From Sediminibacterium sp. (GTDB taxonomy: Bacteria > Bacteroidota > Bacteroidia > Chitinophagales > Chitinophagaceae): DNA of 64,000 nt. The notes beneath the pieces were generated by a model. The model was not told the origin of the DNA and searched no databases. It saw nothing but the letters and a program-made list of their open reading frames with translations. Position numbers and translations under genes: made by a program. The stretch lies in assembly GCF_019264485.1 (NCBI RefSeq), contig NZ_JAHVAA010000014.1, positions 310,001 through 374,000 of the forward strand, given 5' to 3'. Every line of letters begins with the position of its first letter. Within the stretch, counting starts at the first letter, position 1. This document shows positions 52,340 through 60,665 of this stretch, piece by piece.

Positions 52340-53281
52340 GAAGCGATATCTGTTCGAAAACAGATTTACTAAGACGAAAGGCGAACATACAATACTAGGG
52401 TTTCTGCTATGTTTGCAGACTTAGTAATATGAGCTACATATTGCGATCGTCTATTCCTACTCCGAAGATTCTTCGTAATCAAAAGAAGTTCTGCGCCGAT
52501 GTCTCTTGAACGAAATACTACTAAAACCGGAAGACCCCCTTAATTACCGCCCTACTCACACCTCATTTCATCCTCACTGTAACCTCTCTTCCACCTCCGT
52601 GCACGATCATAGCGTTTATCACCGCAGCCATTTTTATTTTCGGTTACTTGTTGTGTATTGATAGCAGTTGGGGGTTAGGTGTTAGGGGTTCGGGGTAAGG
52701 GGTTCGGGGGAATGTTGGTTTCAATCCTAACACCTAAGCCCTAACCCCTCCCAAACAAAAAGTACATTCCACCCAACCCCTAACCCCTAAGTCCTAATCT
52801 CTACCCTCTCCCCGAGGTGTTTCCGAGGACGAACAGAGGTATCAATGAGGTAGCAAAGAGGTAGCAATGAGGAGGAGCTTCGATGAAAGTCAATGCCAGT
52901 AAGGGTTGTTCTTTTCATTTCGAGGACGAATTGAGGAGAAATGAAGGATAAAGTCAATAAAATCAAGTGTTCCACGGGGCGCTCCGAGGTTCAATTGAGG
53001 AAAACGAAAAATGAAACCCTTGATTTTATTGGGTTTGAGGACAGTAAAATTATCCATTCCGAGGAGAAATTACCAATTATCCCAGCTTTTGCCGGAGAGT
53101 GTCCCAGATTTTAGAGAACAGCGTCACATTTTTAATGTTCCACGGCGGCTAGGCTATACTTTTGTTTTATCAGCGGCCGATATAGGAGTTCTTCGCTTCA
53201 GGCTACCGGAACCTGTAACCTGCTCCAATAACAGCATCTGGTACAAAACCCATTTTAAAACAGTTACAGAAAACAATAACC
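52340..53281. other. Gene-poor 0.94-kb interval with repeats
   Basis: I see no convincing gene. It holds TCTGTT-cgaa-AACAGA (52349-52364), a family J word repeat of GGGGTTAGGTGTTAGGGGTT type with left arm 52667-52717 and right arms 52725-52755 and 52771-52800, a GAGGTAGCAATGAGG-like tandem tract (52830-52880), and CAATAAAATCAAG (52955-52967) reversed exactly at 53019-53031. Related words GAGGACGAA, GAATTGAGG and GTTCCACGG recur through 52810-53150. The last 130 bp must include the antiporter promoter. Confidence 0.6.
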
Positions 53282-54859
53282 ATGTTAGCGCATTTTCCAT
53301 TTTATCTTATTCTCATATTAGGCATCGTATTACTCATTATGCTGGCCAATAAGATTAAAGTGGCCTACCCCATATTACTCGTTATTGCAGGGTTATTGAT
53401 TAGTATAATACCCGGCGTTCCCGTTACAAAGATTGATCCTGAGCTGATCTTTATTATTTTTCTGCCCCCTCTTTTATATGAAGCCGCATGGAGCATTTCA
53501 TGGAAAGAATTGTGGCGCTGGCGGCGCATCATCACCAGCTTTGCATTCATCGTTGTGTTTTTAACAGCCATGTCTGTAGCTTTTGTGGCAAATTATTTTA
53601 TTCCCGGCTTCTCACTCGCACTTGGTTTTTTGCTGGGCGGTATTGTATCGCCACCAGATGCTGTAAGTGCCAATGCTATTTTAAAATTTGTGCGTGTTCC
53701 TAAAAGAATGGCATCCATTCTCGAAGGAGAAAGCCTGCTGAATGATGCTTCCTCGCTCATTATATTCCGTTTTGCAATGATTGCAGTTGCTACCGGTCAG
53801 TTTATCTGGCTCGATGCTTCATTGAGTTTTACATGGATGGTAGTAGGCGGCGTAGGTATTGGTCTTTTGATCGGCTGGTTATTTATGCTCATTCATAAAT
53901 ACCTGCCTACGGATGCAAGTATGGATATCATCCTCACCATCATCACACCTTATATCGTTTATATTTTTGCTGAAGAAATTCACAGTTCTGGTATTCTGGC
54001 AGTAGTAAGTGCTGGTTTGTTATTATCGAACAGAAGGCATTATTTTTTAAACAGCTCTTCCCGTGTAAGAGGAGTGAATGTATGGGAGAGTTTTGTTTTT
54101 GTATTGAATGGGCTTGTTTTTATGCTGATTGGATTAGACCTTCCGGAAATTACTGCCGGGCTTAAACAGGACGGCATAGGTTTCGGCGACGCTATCTGGT
54201 ATGGTTTATTAATTACAACCATATTAATCGTTGTTCGGATTTTAGCTGCATTCGGCGCAGTGCTTACCACATTGGTAATGCGCAACTTTATTAATGTGGC
54301 AGAAAGAAACCCCGGCTTTAAAGGTCCACTGTTATTGGGCTGGACGGGTATGCGTGGAGTGGTATCGCTTGCTGCAGCTTTATCAATACCGGTACAATTA
54401 TCGGATGGAGTGGCTTTTCCTCAACGCAACCTGATTCTGTTTATTACATTCATCGTTATACTAACCACCTTGCTATTACAGGGTCTCACTTTACCTTACC
54501 TGATTAAAAAGTTAAAGATAGCTGGCTACAATGACCACATGCCTGAGCATGAAGCAAATGAATTCATCAAAACTGCATTGGCACAACATTCTTTGAAACA
54601 CCTGTCGAGTAAGTATGAGGATCAATTAAATACAAATGCAGCCGTGCAGCAAATCGCAGAGAAGTGTCGACTGAAAAATCTGTACAACCTTAGCCCTGTT
54701 ATGTCCGCGGAAATTAAAACCATTTATCTGGATCTGCTGGAAGAACAAAGACAATGGTTACTGGAGAAAAATCAATCCGACCCTCATTTCGATGAAGATA
54801 TTATCCGCAAATATCTACACCAGCTTGATATTGAGGAAGAGAAGTTCAGGTTTATGTAA
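53282..54859 (+). CDS. Na+/H+ antiporter (CPA1/NhaP family)
   Basis: The 525-aa inner-membrane protein has about 12 helices over residues 1-410 and a soluble tail of about 110 residues. Conserved segments include IFLPPLLYEAAWSISWKEL, LGFLLGGIVSPPDAVSANAI, ILEGESLLNDASSLIIF with the acidic ND pair, and GWTGMRGVVSLAAALSIP. It exchanges protons for sodium or other monovalent cations. The ATG at 53282 begins the first helix directly. Confidence 0.93.
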   Translation: MLAHFPFYLILILGIVLLIMLANKIKVAYPILLVIAGLLISIIPGVPVTKIDPELIFIIFLPPLLYEAAWSISWKELWRWRRIITSFAFIVVFLTAMSVAFVANYFIPGFSLALGFLLGGIVSPPDAVSANAILKFVRVPKRMASILEGESLLNDASSLIIFRFAMIAVATGQFIWLDASLSFTWMVVGGVGIGLLIGWLFMLIHKYLPTDASMDIILTIITPYIVYIFAEEIHSSGILAVVSAGLLLSNRRHYFLNSSSRVRGVNVWESFVFVLNGLVFMLIGLDLPEITAGLKQDGIGFGDAIWYGLLITTILIVVRILAAFGAVLTTLVMRNFINVAERNPGFKGPLLLGWTGMRGVVSLAAALSIPVQLSDGVAFPQRNLILFITFIVILTTLLLQGLTLPYLIKKLKIAGYNDHMPEHEANEFIKTALAQHSLKHLSSKYEDQLNTNAAVQQIAEKCRLKNLYNLSPVMSAEIKTIYLDLLEEQRQWLLEKNQSDPHFDEDIIRKYLHQLDIEEEKFRFM

Positions 54860-54887
54860 GGCAAACAGGAAGCAACTCTCCATGAGT

Positions 54888-54946
54888 CCTGCTTCTTGTT
54901 TCTTATTCTCCAAAGGAGTCCTTCGGACCTTATTTCTTATTTTCTG
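54888..54946 (+). repeat. 59-nt flank duplicated at 55052-55110
   Basis: The two 59-nt blocks are nearly identical (both begin CCTGCTTCTTGTTTCTTATT) and each leads into a tRNA-Arg 3' end. They define a 164-bp tandem unit. Each contains a double hairpin, here CTCCaaaGGAG joined to GTCCttcGGAC, which also occurs inverted at 11964-11985. Confidence 0.85.
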
Positions 54947-55030
54947 TGGCCTCGCCATCCACCGCGGCGGAGAACCTGGATCTGGAGCTTCGTCCCCACA
55001 GTATTGTGGGGATTATACTATCCATTGTAC
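54947..55030 (-). pseudogene. Degraded tRNA-Arg copy with palindromes in T and anticodon loops
   Basis: Relative to the intact tRNA at 55111-55182, the acceptor 3' strand, T-stem 5' strand, variable region, anticodon-stem 3' side and D arm are retained. The 8 nt AGGAATCG (T loop side) are replaced by a 16-nt near-palindrome at 54957-54972 (ATCCACCGCGGCGGAG). The 7 nt GAAACTC (anticodon loop side) are replaced by a 20-nt hairpin at 54993-55012 (TCCCCACAGTATTGTGGGGA). The 5' acceptor strand is missing. Confidence 0.8.
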
Positions 55031-55110
55031 ACAAAAAAAACAGGACAACCGCCTGCTTCTTGTTTCTTATTCTCCATGGGAGTCCTTCGGATCTTATTTC
55101 TTATTTTCTG

Positions 55111-55182
55111 TGGCCTCGCCAGGAATCGAACCTGGATCTGGAGCTTCGGAAACTCTTATACTATCCATTGTACTACGAGGCC
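55111..55182 (-). tRNA. tRNA-Arg (anticodon CCG)
   Basis: The minus strand folds as a full cloverleaf of 72 nt: acceptor GGCCTCG/CGAGGCC (7 bp), D arm GTAC-AATGGATA-GTAT, anticodon loop TTCCGAA with anticodon CCG reading CGG, T arm CCAGG-TTCGATT-CCTGG, and discriminator A. CCA is not encoded. It is the only intact member of a cluster of four related sequences. Confidence 0.92.
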
Positions 55183-55221
55183 AATATTTCAATAAACTAT
55201 CAATTTTAATATAAAAAGGTC

Positions 55222-55262
55222 ACTCTTATACTTTCTCCGCCTCAGGCGGATACTACGAGGCC
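55222..55262 (-). pseudogene. Truncated tRNA-Arg 5' half with palindrome in D loop, copy 1
   Basis: ACTCTTATACT and TACTACGAGGCC match the tRNA, but ATCCATTG between them is replaced by TTC plus the palindrome TCCGCCTCAGGCGGA (55236-55250). The tRNA leader AATATTTCAATAAACT (55183-55198) recurs at 55263-55278, so leader and 5' half were duplicated together. Confidence 0.8.
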
Positions 55263-55300
55263 AATATTTCAATAAACTACTCATTTTAATATAAAAGGTT

Positions 55301-55341
55301 ACTCTTATACTATCTCCGCCTAAGGCGGGTACTACGAGGCC
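55301..55341 (-). pseudogene. Truncated tRNA-Arg 5' half with palindrome in D loop, copy 2
   Basis: It has the same structure as the copy at 55222-55262, with ATC plus TCCGCCTAAGGCGGG (55315-55329) replacing the D-loop bases. It lies 42 nt beyond the stop of crtY, so the crt operon could read into it. Confidence 0.8.
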
Positions 55342-55382
55342 ATACAATAAAACGCAGCAAAAATAATAGAAAGCAATTAAAC

Positions 55383-56537
55383 TTAACGGAATAACTCTTG
55401 CATGGCCGCTTTCAGGAAAACACCGGTAGGTACACTGTTCATAATCTGAAGATCTTCCCACAAGCCAGTTTCGTTATCCAGAAACCGCAAAACTCTTGCA
55501 GGTGGATTCTTTTTAAAGATGGAAGCAAATACCTGATCGCCATTTAATTTACGATAATGCAATACATTCAGTAAGACTGAATCATAAAAGCGAAACTTTC
55601 TTTCTTTCAAATTTATTTGTTGTGCAGGGAAACGGCTCTTTATTAAGTTTGCAACAATAGCTGCCGTTTTTTTCTGGATAAATTGAAATGCATACCCACT
55701 ACTACCCTTTGCCTGACCGCCTGCAATACCCATATAAATAACCCTTCCCTCTATTGATGGAAAAACATGATTGGTCATTGGAATAATACCAAACTCTTCA
55801 TGTTCAATTTTAAATTTCGCTATTCCGAGATATTTTTCCAGGTACGATTTTAATGCTGTAGTGTATTTTTCCTGAGACAGTAATTTCGCTGTAAATAATG
55901 TATACTCCACCAATGCCGATGTTGCAGACAGAGGCAATACATACATAAAAGTAGTCCCCTCTTCCTGCGATACCCTAAAATCCATGAATGTAGCTTTCCC
56001 CGGATTGAAAACAGGCATTTCAGTTTCAATTACCCAACCTTTAAAATGTTGCAACAGCATGTACTCACCTGTATGTAGCTTAGGTTGTTGAAATAAAATG
56101 CTATTGAATACATATTTAGCAGTATAAGTACCTGATGCTAATTCAACAAAAGCTATATCATCCTTTGTTCCTGTTGTCATAACAGGCTCGTATAAAAAAT
56201 GAATATTGGTTTTTTCTTTCGCCAGCTCTTGTATATGCCGGTAAAAATCAATGCCCCGAATCATTTTATACCGGTATGGCAATAATGGAAGCCCTGCCGA
56301 AAAATGGGTCGAATAAAAATCAACTTCTGTCCATTGACGATAAACAAGCGATTCAAATAATCCATCTCCCTGTTCCCAGAAACACCAGGTTCTGTCGTTG
56401 GTTATTTTGGGAGCTTTATCAACAACAAGTATTTTCTTGTCATCAAAAAATGGTTCTCGCATCATGCGCATCAATAAACTCAAACCTGCGCAACCGGAGC
56501 CGGAGATGATATAGTGGTAATGGGAATGAATGGTCAA
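55383..56537 (-). CDS. crtY: Lycopene beta-cyclase
   Basis: The 384-aa FAD-dependent protein has HYIISGSGCAGLSLLMRMM at the N-terminus, the cyclase motif DRTWCFWEQGDGLFE, RGIDFYRHIQEL, and GIAGGQAKGSSGYAFQFIQ. It closes the beta-ionone ring at one or both ends of lycopene or derivatives. It is the last gene of the crt operon. Its first residues (MTIHSHYHY) are encoded by a CCATTCA/GGTCAATG word repeat, so the original start may have been replaced. Confidence 0.92.
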   Translation of the reverse strand: MTIHSHYHYIISGSGCAGLSLLMRMMREPFFDDKKILVVDKAPKITNDRTWCFWEQGDGLFESLVYRQWTEVDFYSTHFSAGLPLLPYRYKMIRGIDFYRHIQELAKEKTNIHFLYEPVMTTGTKDDIAFVELASGTYTAKYVFNSILFQQPKLHTGEYMLLQHFKGWVIETEMPVFNPGKATFMDFRVSQEEGTTFMYVLPLSATSALVEYTLFTAKLLSQEKYTTALKSYLEKYLGIAKFKIEHEEFGIIPMTNHVFPSIEGRVIYMGIAGGQAKGSSGYAFQFIQKKTAAIVANLIKSRFPAQQINLKERKFRFYDSVLLNVLHYRKLNGDQVFASIFKKNPPARVLRFLDNETGLWEDLQIMNSVPTGVFLKAAMQELFR

Positions 56538-56560
56538 TAGTGAATGGTCAATGGTAAGAT
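56520..56560. repeat. Family K word repeat (GGTCAATAGTGAATGG type) over the crtY start
   Basis: AATGAATGGTCAATAGTGAATGGTCAATGG-like words fill the crtZ-crtY gap and run through the first codons of crtY. Only one arm is visible. Confidence 0.65.
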
Positions 56561-56566
56561 AAGCAA

Positions 56567-57037
56567 CTATTTGCTTTGCAGCATTTCGTCTTTGCGCACT
56601 TTATCCCAGTATTTTTTGGCTACGATAAGCATACCAAAACTCTCCCCTTCATGTTTATCGAGGTGTTTATGATGCATTTTATGTGCCCATCTTATAGCTT
56701 TGATATAGCGGTTATTGGTTCTGGTAAACAGTTTTATCCGCTGGTGAATAATGACTTCATGTACCAGAAAATAAGCGAATCCATATAATGCAATCCCTGC
56801 TCCAATGCTTACTACCCAATATACCTGATTCATACTTCCCAGCATAATACATAACCAGCTGGGTATTGCGAATATGATAAAGAATGCATCATTCTTTTCG
56901 AAGAAACCAGGGCCCTTCTGGTGGTGGTCTTCATGCAAATACCATAGAAATCCATGCATTACAAAACGATGTGTAAGCCAGGTAATGCCTTCCATGATAC
57001 AGAATGTGGCCAGTGTGATGAGTAAATAGATCAACAT
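56567..57037 (-). CDS. crtZ: Beta-carotene hydroxylase
   Basis: The 156-aa membrane protein of the fatty acid hydroxylase/sterol desaturase superfamily carries the di-iron histidine boxes: HRFVMHG with HEDHHQ, HEVIIHQR, and HKMHHKHLDKHEGE. It introduces 3-hydroxyl groups on beta-rings. Four helices are visible. It starts 1 nt after cruF ends. Confidence 0.93.
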   Translation of the reverse strand: MLIYLLITLATFCIMEGITWLTHRFVMHGFLWYLHEDHHQKGPGFFEKNDAFFIIFAIPSWLCIMLGSMNQVYWVVSIGAGIALYGFAYFLVHEVIIHQRIKLFTRTNNRYIKAIRWAHKMHHKHLDKHEGESFGMLIVAKKYWDKVRKDEMLQSK

Positions 57038-57038
57038 A

Positions 57039-57722
57039 TTATAAATACCATCTGAGGGTTAAAAAAAATAACAGTTGAATAATAAACAAATGTACCGCAA
57101 AATGGTTGGCCTTTTCAAAACGTAAGTACCTGAACAACCATAATAATGCCGCACTGATGAGAAACCAGCAGAGATAATTAAAAAAAGGAATTGCATCTCC
57201 CTCCCAATGCCAAAAACCGAGCTGAACGGCCACCGGTTCCATTACCCAGTCAAAGAAAACAGTCAGGAGGGCACCATCGAGTACAAGTGAAAGCGTAATG
57301 ATTTTTTGGGAAAGATGTGTACCCGACTCTTCATACTTATTCCTTATCCATTCATGGAGTAAATGCATGATTACACCTGATGAATACACCATTACAAACC
57401 AGTTGATTCCAATTAACCAGGGCACCCCGTTAAAATGCGGACCCAGCACTGATCCATAGCTATAACAACCAAAAAGTTTGCCTGTATTTACGCCGATCAT
57501 TTCTGTACCCATCCCCGTTAAAAATGCTGCCAGTACAAAAAGTAAAAAGAATTTATTAGGCTTAGGCTGGTTCCATAACAACAACAGAAACATCAGTAAT
57601 AAATTCAGTGGTGTATTGGCAATAAACCATTCTTTCTGATCTGTAAACAGTATACCAATCAATCCACTTACATGAAAGAGAATGGCGATGAATGCTGATA
57701 TGCTTAATTTATAACGGTTCAA
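57039..57722 (-). CDS. cruF: Carotenoid 1',2'-hydratase CruF-type membrane protein
   Basis: The 227-aa protein has seven predicted helices and the CruF/DUF422 signature: GMGTEMIGVNTGKLFGCYSYG, GVPWLIGINWFVMVYSSG, and LDGALLTVFFDWVMEPVAVQLGFW. It should hydrate the psi end of a monocyclic carotenoid to a 1'-hydroxyl. No ATG lies near; TTG at 57722 overlaps the TGA of crtD (TTGA), implying coupling. A Met at 57788 would overlap crtD by 70 nt and is less likely. Confidence 0.85.
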   Translation of the reverse strand: MNRYKLSISAFIAILFHVSGLIGILFTDQKEWFIANTPLNLLLMFLLLLWNQPKPNKFFLLFVLAAFLTGMGTEMIGVNTGKLFGCYSYGSVLGPHFNGVPWLIGINWFVMVYSSGVIMHLLHEWIRNKYEESGTHLSQKIITLSLVLDGALLTVFFDWVMEPVAVQLGFWHWEGDAIPFFNYLCWFLISAALLWLFRYLRFEKANHFAVHLFIIQLLFFLTLRWYL

Positions 57723-59218
57723 TGATGTCTTTTTCTTTGTTGATCGGCTTGTACCAGACCGGCCATGATACCGGCACTTTTCAAACATAAAGGTATTCCA
57801 CCTCCGGGATGTACGCTGCCTCCTACAAAATATAATCCTTCCAGCTGCCGGGAGAAATTGGGATGTCTCATGAATGCAGCCATCCTCGAATTGGAACTCG
57901 TACCATACAAAGAACCCTGGTATGAACCTGTTTTTGACTCAATCAACACCGGATCCAGTACTTCTTCTGTTTCGATAAGCCTACCTATATCAGTCTTCAG
58001 CATGCGGCTGAGTTTTTCAATTATGATTGAGCGGCATGTTTCACGGAGTTTTTCCCAGTCCTGCCCCACATTTGCAGGAACATTGATCATTACAAACCAG
58101 TTTTCTTTCCCCTCCGGTGCATGTATACCTGGTTCACACTTTGAAGTGATATTGATGTATACGGTTGGATCGGCACAGACTTTTTTTTGCCTGAAAATAT
58201 GATCAAACTCCTGTTCATAGTTTTCACTGAAAAAAATATTATGTAACCCGAGTTGTTGAAATTCTTTTTTTATTCCCCAGTAAAAAATCAATGCACTGCT
58301 GCTGCGTTCCTGTTTGAGTATTTTTTTTGCAGTTATCTGATCATTCAATAAACGCAGATAAGTAAAATACACATCAACATTACTAACTACAACAGCAGCC
58401 GGTATATTCTTCCCATTCACCACTACACCGGTTGCACGGCCATTATAGTGTATGATTCTTTCTACCGGCTGGTTAAAATAAAACTGCACACCTTTTTTCT
58501 CCGCCAGTTTAAACAAGGCATTAGCGATACTGATCATCCCTCCTTCCGGATAAAAAGTGCCTTCATTATGTTCAAGGTGAGGAATAAGGCTTAACATCCC
58601 CGGTGCCTTATAAGGATTACTGCCATTATAAGTGGCGTACCTGTTAAACAGTTGTACAACTTTCTGGTTCTTAAAGCTACCAGTGTTTACCTGATGAAGG
58701 TTCTTAAACATTTGAGAAAACCCAACAGTCTTCAAAGCCTTTCCAATAGGCGCTTTCCATAAAACTGCGGCTTTGTGCAGTGAATAGTTCAGGAAAATAT
58801 TCGCCACATTTTCATACAGTTTTTTCGATTTCCCCAGGTATTGTTTCACATGTTCTACAGGTTCTCCTGTCTGGCGATACAATTCTTCGGCAAATTTATC
58901 GGGTTCAGCAGCTGCGCGGATGACTGTACCATCTTCATAAAAATAAAAACAGGAATCCGGCATTTTTCTGTAATGGAAATATTCTTCAACAGGTTCGCCG
59001 GCAAGTGCAAATAGTTCTTCTATATTAGCGGGTTGGGTAAACAGGCTGGGGCCAGTATCGAAATGATAACCATTCGCTTCAAAATAACCGAGTTTGCCAC
59101 CGGGGTGTGAGGCCTGTTCAAATACTTTTACATCAAAACCCTGAACAGACAGTCTGATGGCAGCAGCGAGACCAGCTACTCCTGCTCCAATGATTACTGC
59201 CGAAGGTTTTGCTTGCAT
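57719..59218 (-). CDS. crtD: Carotenoid 3,4-desaturase, CrtI family
   Basis: The ATG at 59218 (MQAKPSAVIIGAGVAGLAAAIRL) is used; the longer frame overlaps idi. The 499-aa enzyme has the FAD-binding N-terminus, FEQASHPGGKLGYFEANGYHFDTGPSLF, YPEGGMISIANALFKLAEKKGV and the C-terminal GGSVHPGGGIPLCLKSAGI. A second CrtI-type gene lies at 60666-62138. Its place directly before cruF suggests the 3',4'-desaturase CrtD; this assignment versus crtI is inferred. Confidence 0.85.
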   Translation of the reverse strand: MQAKPSAVIIGAGVAGLAAAIRLSVQGFDVKVFEQASHPGGKLGYFEANGYHFDTGPSLFTQPANIEELFALAGEPVEEYFHYRKMPDSCFYFYEDGTVIRAAAEPDKFAEELYRQTGEPVEHVKQYLGKSKKLYENVANIFLNYSLHKAAVLWKAPIGKALKTVGFSQMFKNLHQVNTGSFKNQKVVQLFNRYATYNGSNPYKAPGMLSLIPHLEHNEGTFYPEGGMISIANALFKLAEKKGVQFYFNQPVERIIHYNGRATGVVVNGKNIPAAVVVSNVDVYFTYLRLLNDQITAKKILKQERSSSALIFYWGIKKEFQQLGLHNIFFSENYEQEFDHIFRQKKVCADPTVYINITSKCEPGIHAPEGKENWFVMINVPANVGQDWEKLRETCRSIIIEKLSRMLKTDIGRLIETEEVLDPVLIESKTGSYQGSLYGTSSNSRMAAFMRHPNFSRQLEGLYFVGGSVHPGGGIPLCLKSAGIMAGLVQADQQRKRHH

Positions 59219-59222
59219 CGGT

Positions 59223-59747
59223 TTATGGTTTATGGTTCTCGAGGTACCAGTTGTGTACTTTAGGAAAAGCAATATGAAACCAGGCGGTGAATGTGTCAGG
59301 CTCCTGTTCCAGTAAAGATGCTATTTCTTCGAGTGAACGGTAGGCATAACTGTCTACTTCTTCGCTGTTGATATGAATAATACCATTATAGGTTCCTGCA
59401 AATACATGGTCAAATTCATACTCCGTTAATCCATTTGCAAAAGATGTTTTGTAAATAAAGGAGAAAGCTTCTGATAATTCAGTGGTAAATCCCATTTCTT
59501 CCCTGAGCCTGCGTTGTGCCGCCGTTGCTGTTAATTCGCCCGGGCGCGGATGACTACAACAGGTATTGGTCCATAAACCGCCGCTATGGTATTTGGTAAG
59601 TGCTCTTTTCTGTAATAAGAGTTGATGTTCTGTATTAAAAACAAAAACGCTGAATGCGCGATGCAGCTGAGCTTTCTCGTGAGCCTCCATTTTTTCCATT
59701 ACTCCCAGTACTTCGTCCTGTTCGTTCACCAGTATCACATGTTCCAT
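59223..59747 (-). CDS. idi: Isopentenyl-diphosphate delta-isomerase, type I
   Basis: The 174-aa Nudix-fold enzyme interconverts IPP and DMAPP. Key segments are HRAFSVFVFN, GLWTNTCCSHPRPGE with the catalytic Cys, AAQRRLREEMGF with the Nudix glutamates, and ANGLTEYEFDHVFAG with the catalytic Glu. It lies inside the carotenoid operon, 4 nt before crtD. Confidence 0.95.
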   Translation of the reverse strand: MEHVILVNEQDEVLGVMEKMEAHEKAQLHRAFSVFVFNTEHQLLLQKRALTKYHSGGLWTNTCCSHPRPGELTATAAQRRLREEMGFTTELSEAFSFIYKTSFANGLTEYEFDHVFAGTYNGIIHINSEEVDSYAYRSLEEIASLLEQEPDTFTAWFHIAFPKVHNWYLENHKP

Positions 59748-59779
59748 ACAATAAAAATAAGTGTTATTACACCGTGTAA

Positions 59780-60616
59780 TCAGAGTAAATTGAAATGACT
59801 GCGGATGCCTGCTTTGGCCAGGATAAATATTTTCCCGTAGTCTGGTATCCTGATTCTTTCTTCAAGGATATTTTGTGGTCTTACTTTTTTTATCTTTTTG
59901 AAGAGGGAGAGATAATATTTATAAGCCACATACACCCCAAAACGAGATTTCATAGGCAGTTTGAGGATGCCTTCATATGCATGATTAAAATCGCGCTGAA
60001 TATCTTCTTCTATCGCCTGTTTATCTGCCACACTAAAATTCCTGAAATCGCATCCGGGAAAATACACTCTTTCCAATCCCTCATAATCCGCTTTCAGATC
60101 GCGCAGAAAATTTACTTTTTGAAAAGCAGCACCAAGGCTTCTGGCATAAGGCTTTAATTGCTCATACATTTGTTTATGACCCTCACAAAACACAAACAGG
60201 CACATTAGTCCTACTACTTCTGCACTTCCATAAATATATTGTTCGTATCCGGCACGGTCGTATTTGCGCTGGTCGAGATCCAGCTCCATACTGTACAAAA
60301 AAGCATCAATTAATTCCCTGTCGATCTGGTATTGATTAACAGTAAGTTGAAAACTATGGAGAATAGGATTCATGCTGATCTTTTTCTCAATAGCATCATA
60401 GGTAGCGGTTTTAAATTCGGCCAGTAATGTGGCTTTATCATAATCATGAAAACTGTCTACAATTTCATCCGCAAAACGAACAAACCCATAAATATTAAAA
60501 ATGGGTGTGCGCAGGTCCTTGTGTAACAACCGGATAGCAGACGAAAAACTCGTACTGTATTTCTCTGTTGTGATCCTGCTGCAATCCTGACTTACTTCAT
60601 GAAACAGTGTGATCAT
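59780..60616 (-). CDS. crtB: Phytoene synthase
   Basis: The 278-aa enzyme joins two geranylgeranyl diphosphates. Signatures are YSTSFSSAIRLLHKDLRTPIFNIYGFVRFADEIVDSF with the first Asp motif, YIYGSAEVVGLMCLFVF, LGAAFQKVNFLRDLKADYEGLERVYFP with the second, and the C-terminal YKYYLSLFKKIKKV. No transmembrane helix is expected; it is peripheral to the membrane. It lies 49 nt after crtI. Confidence 0.94.
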   Translation of the reverse strand: MITLFHEVSQDCSRITTEKYSTSFSSAIRLLHKDLRTPIFNIYGFVRFADEIVDSFHDYDKATLLAEFKTATYDAIEKKISMNPILHSFQLTVNQYQIDRELIDAFLYSMELDLDQRKYDRAGYEQYIYGSAEVVGLMCLFVFCEGHKQMYEQLKPYARSLGAAFQKVNFLRDLKADYEGLERVYFPGCDFRNFSVADKQAIEEDIQRDFNHAYEGILKLPMKSRFGVYVAYKYYLSLFKKIKKVRPQNILEERIRIPDYGKIFILAKAGIRSHFNLL

Positions 60617-60665
60617 TGGTTGTTGATTTGTTATACAGACTGGGTCTGTGTATATATTTAATAGT

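Noticed and set aside
52430..52630. Possible remnant of a membrane protein gene after 52430
   Set aside because: A hydrophobic stretch (IIAFITAAIFIFGYLL) can be read at about 52600-52660, but it cannot be linked to a family and the frame runs into a repeat.
53011..53352. 113-aa plus-strand frame upstream of the Na+/H+ antiporter
   Set aside because: It starts inside repeat words, overlaps the antiporter start by 70 nt, and its protein (RRNYQLSQLLPESVPDF...) has no recognisable pattern.
54792..55214. Plus-strand frames across the tRNA-Arg region
   Set aside because: Three overlapping frames translate tandem tRNA-derived DNA; the repeated tRNA explains them.
57039..57788. Longer CruF frame starting at Met 57788
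   Set aside because: It would overlap crtD by 70 nt and add a charged stretch ahead of the first helix; the TTG at 57722 gives a 4-nt stop-start overlap typical of operons.
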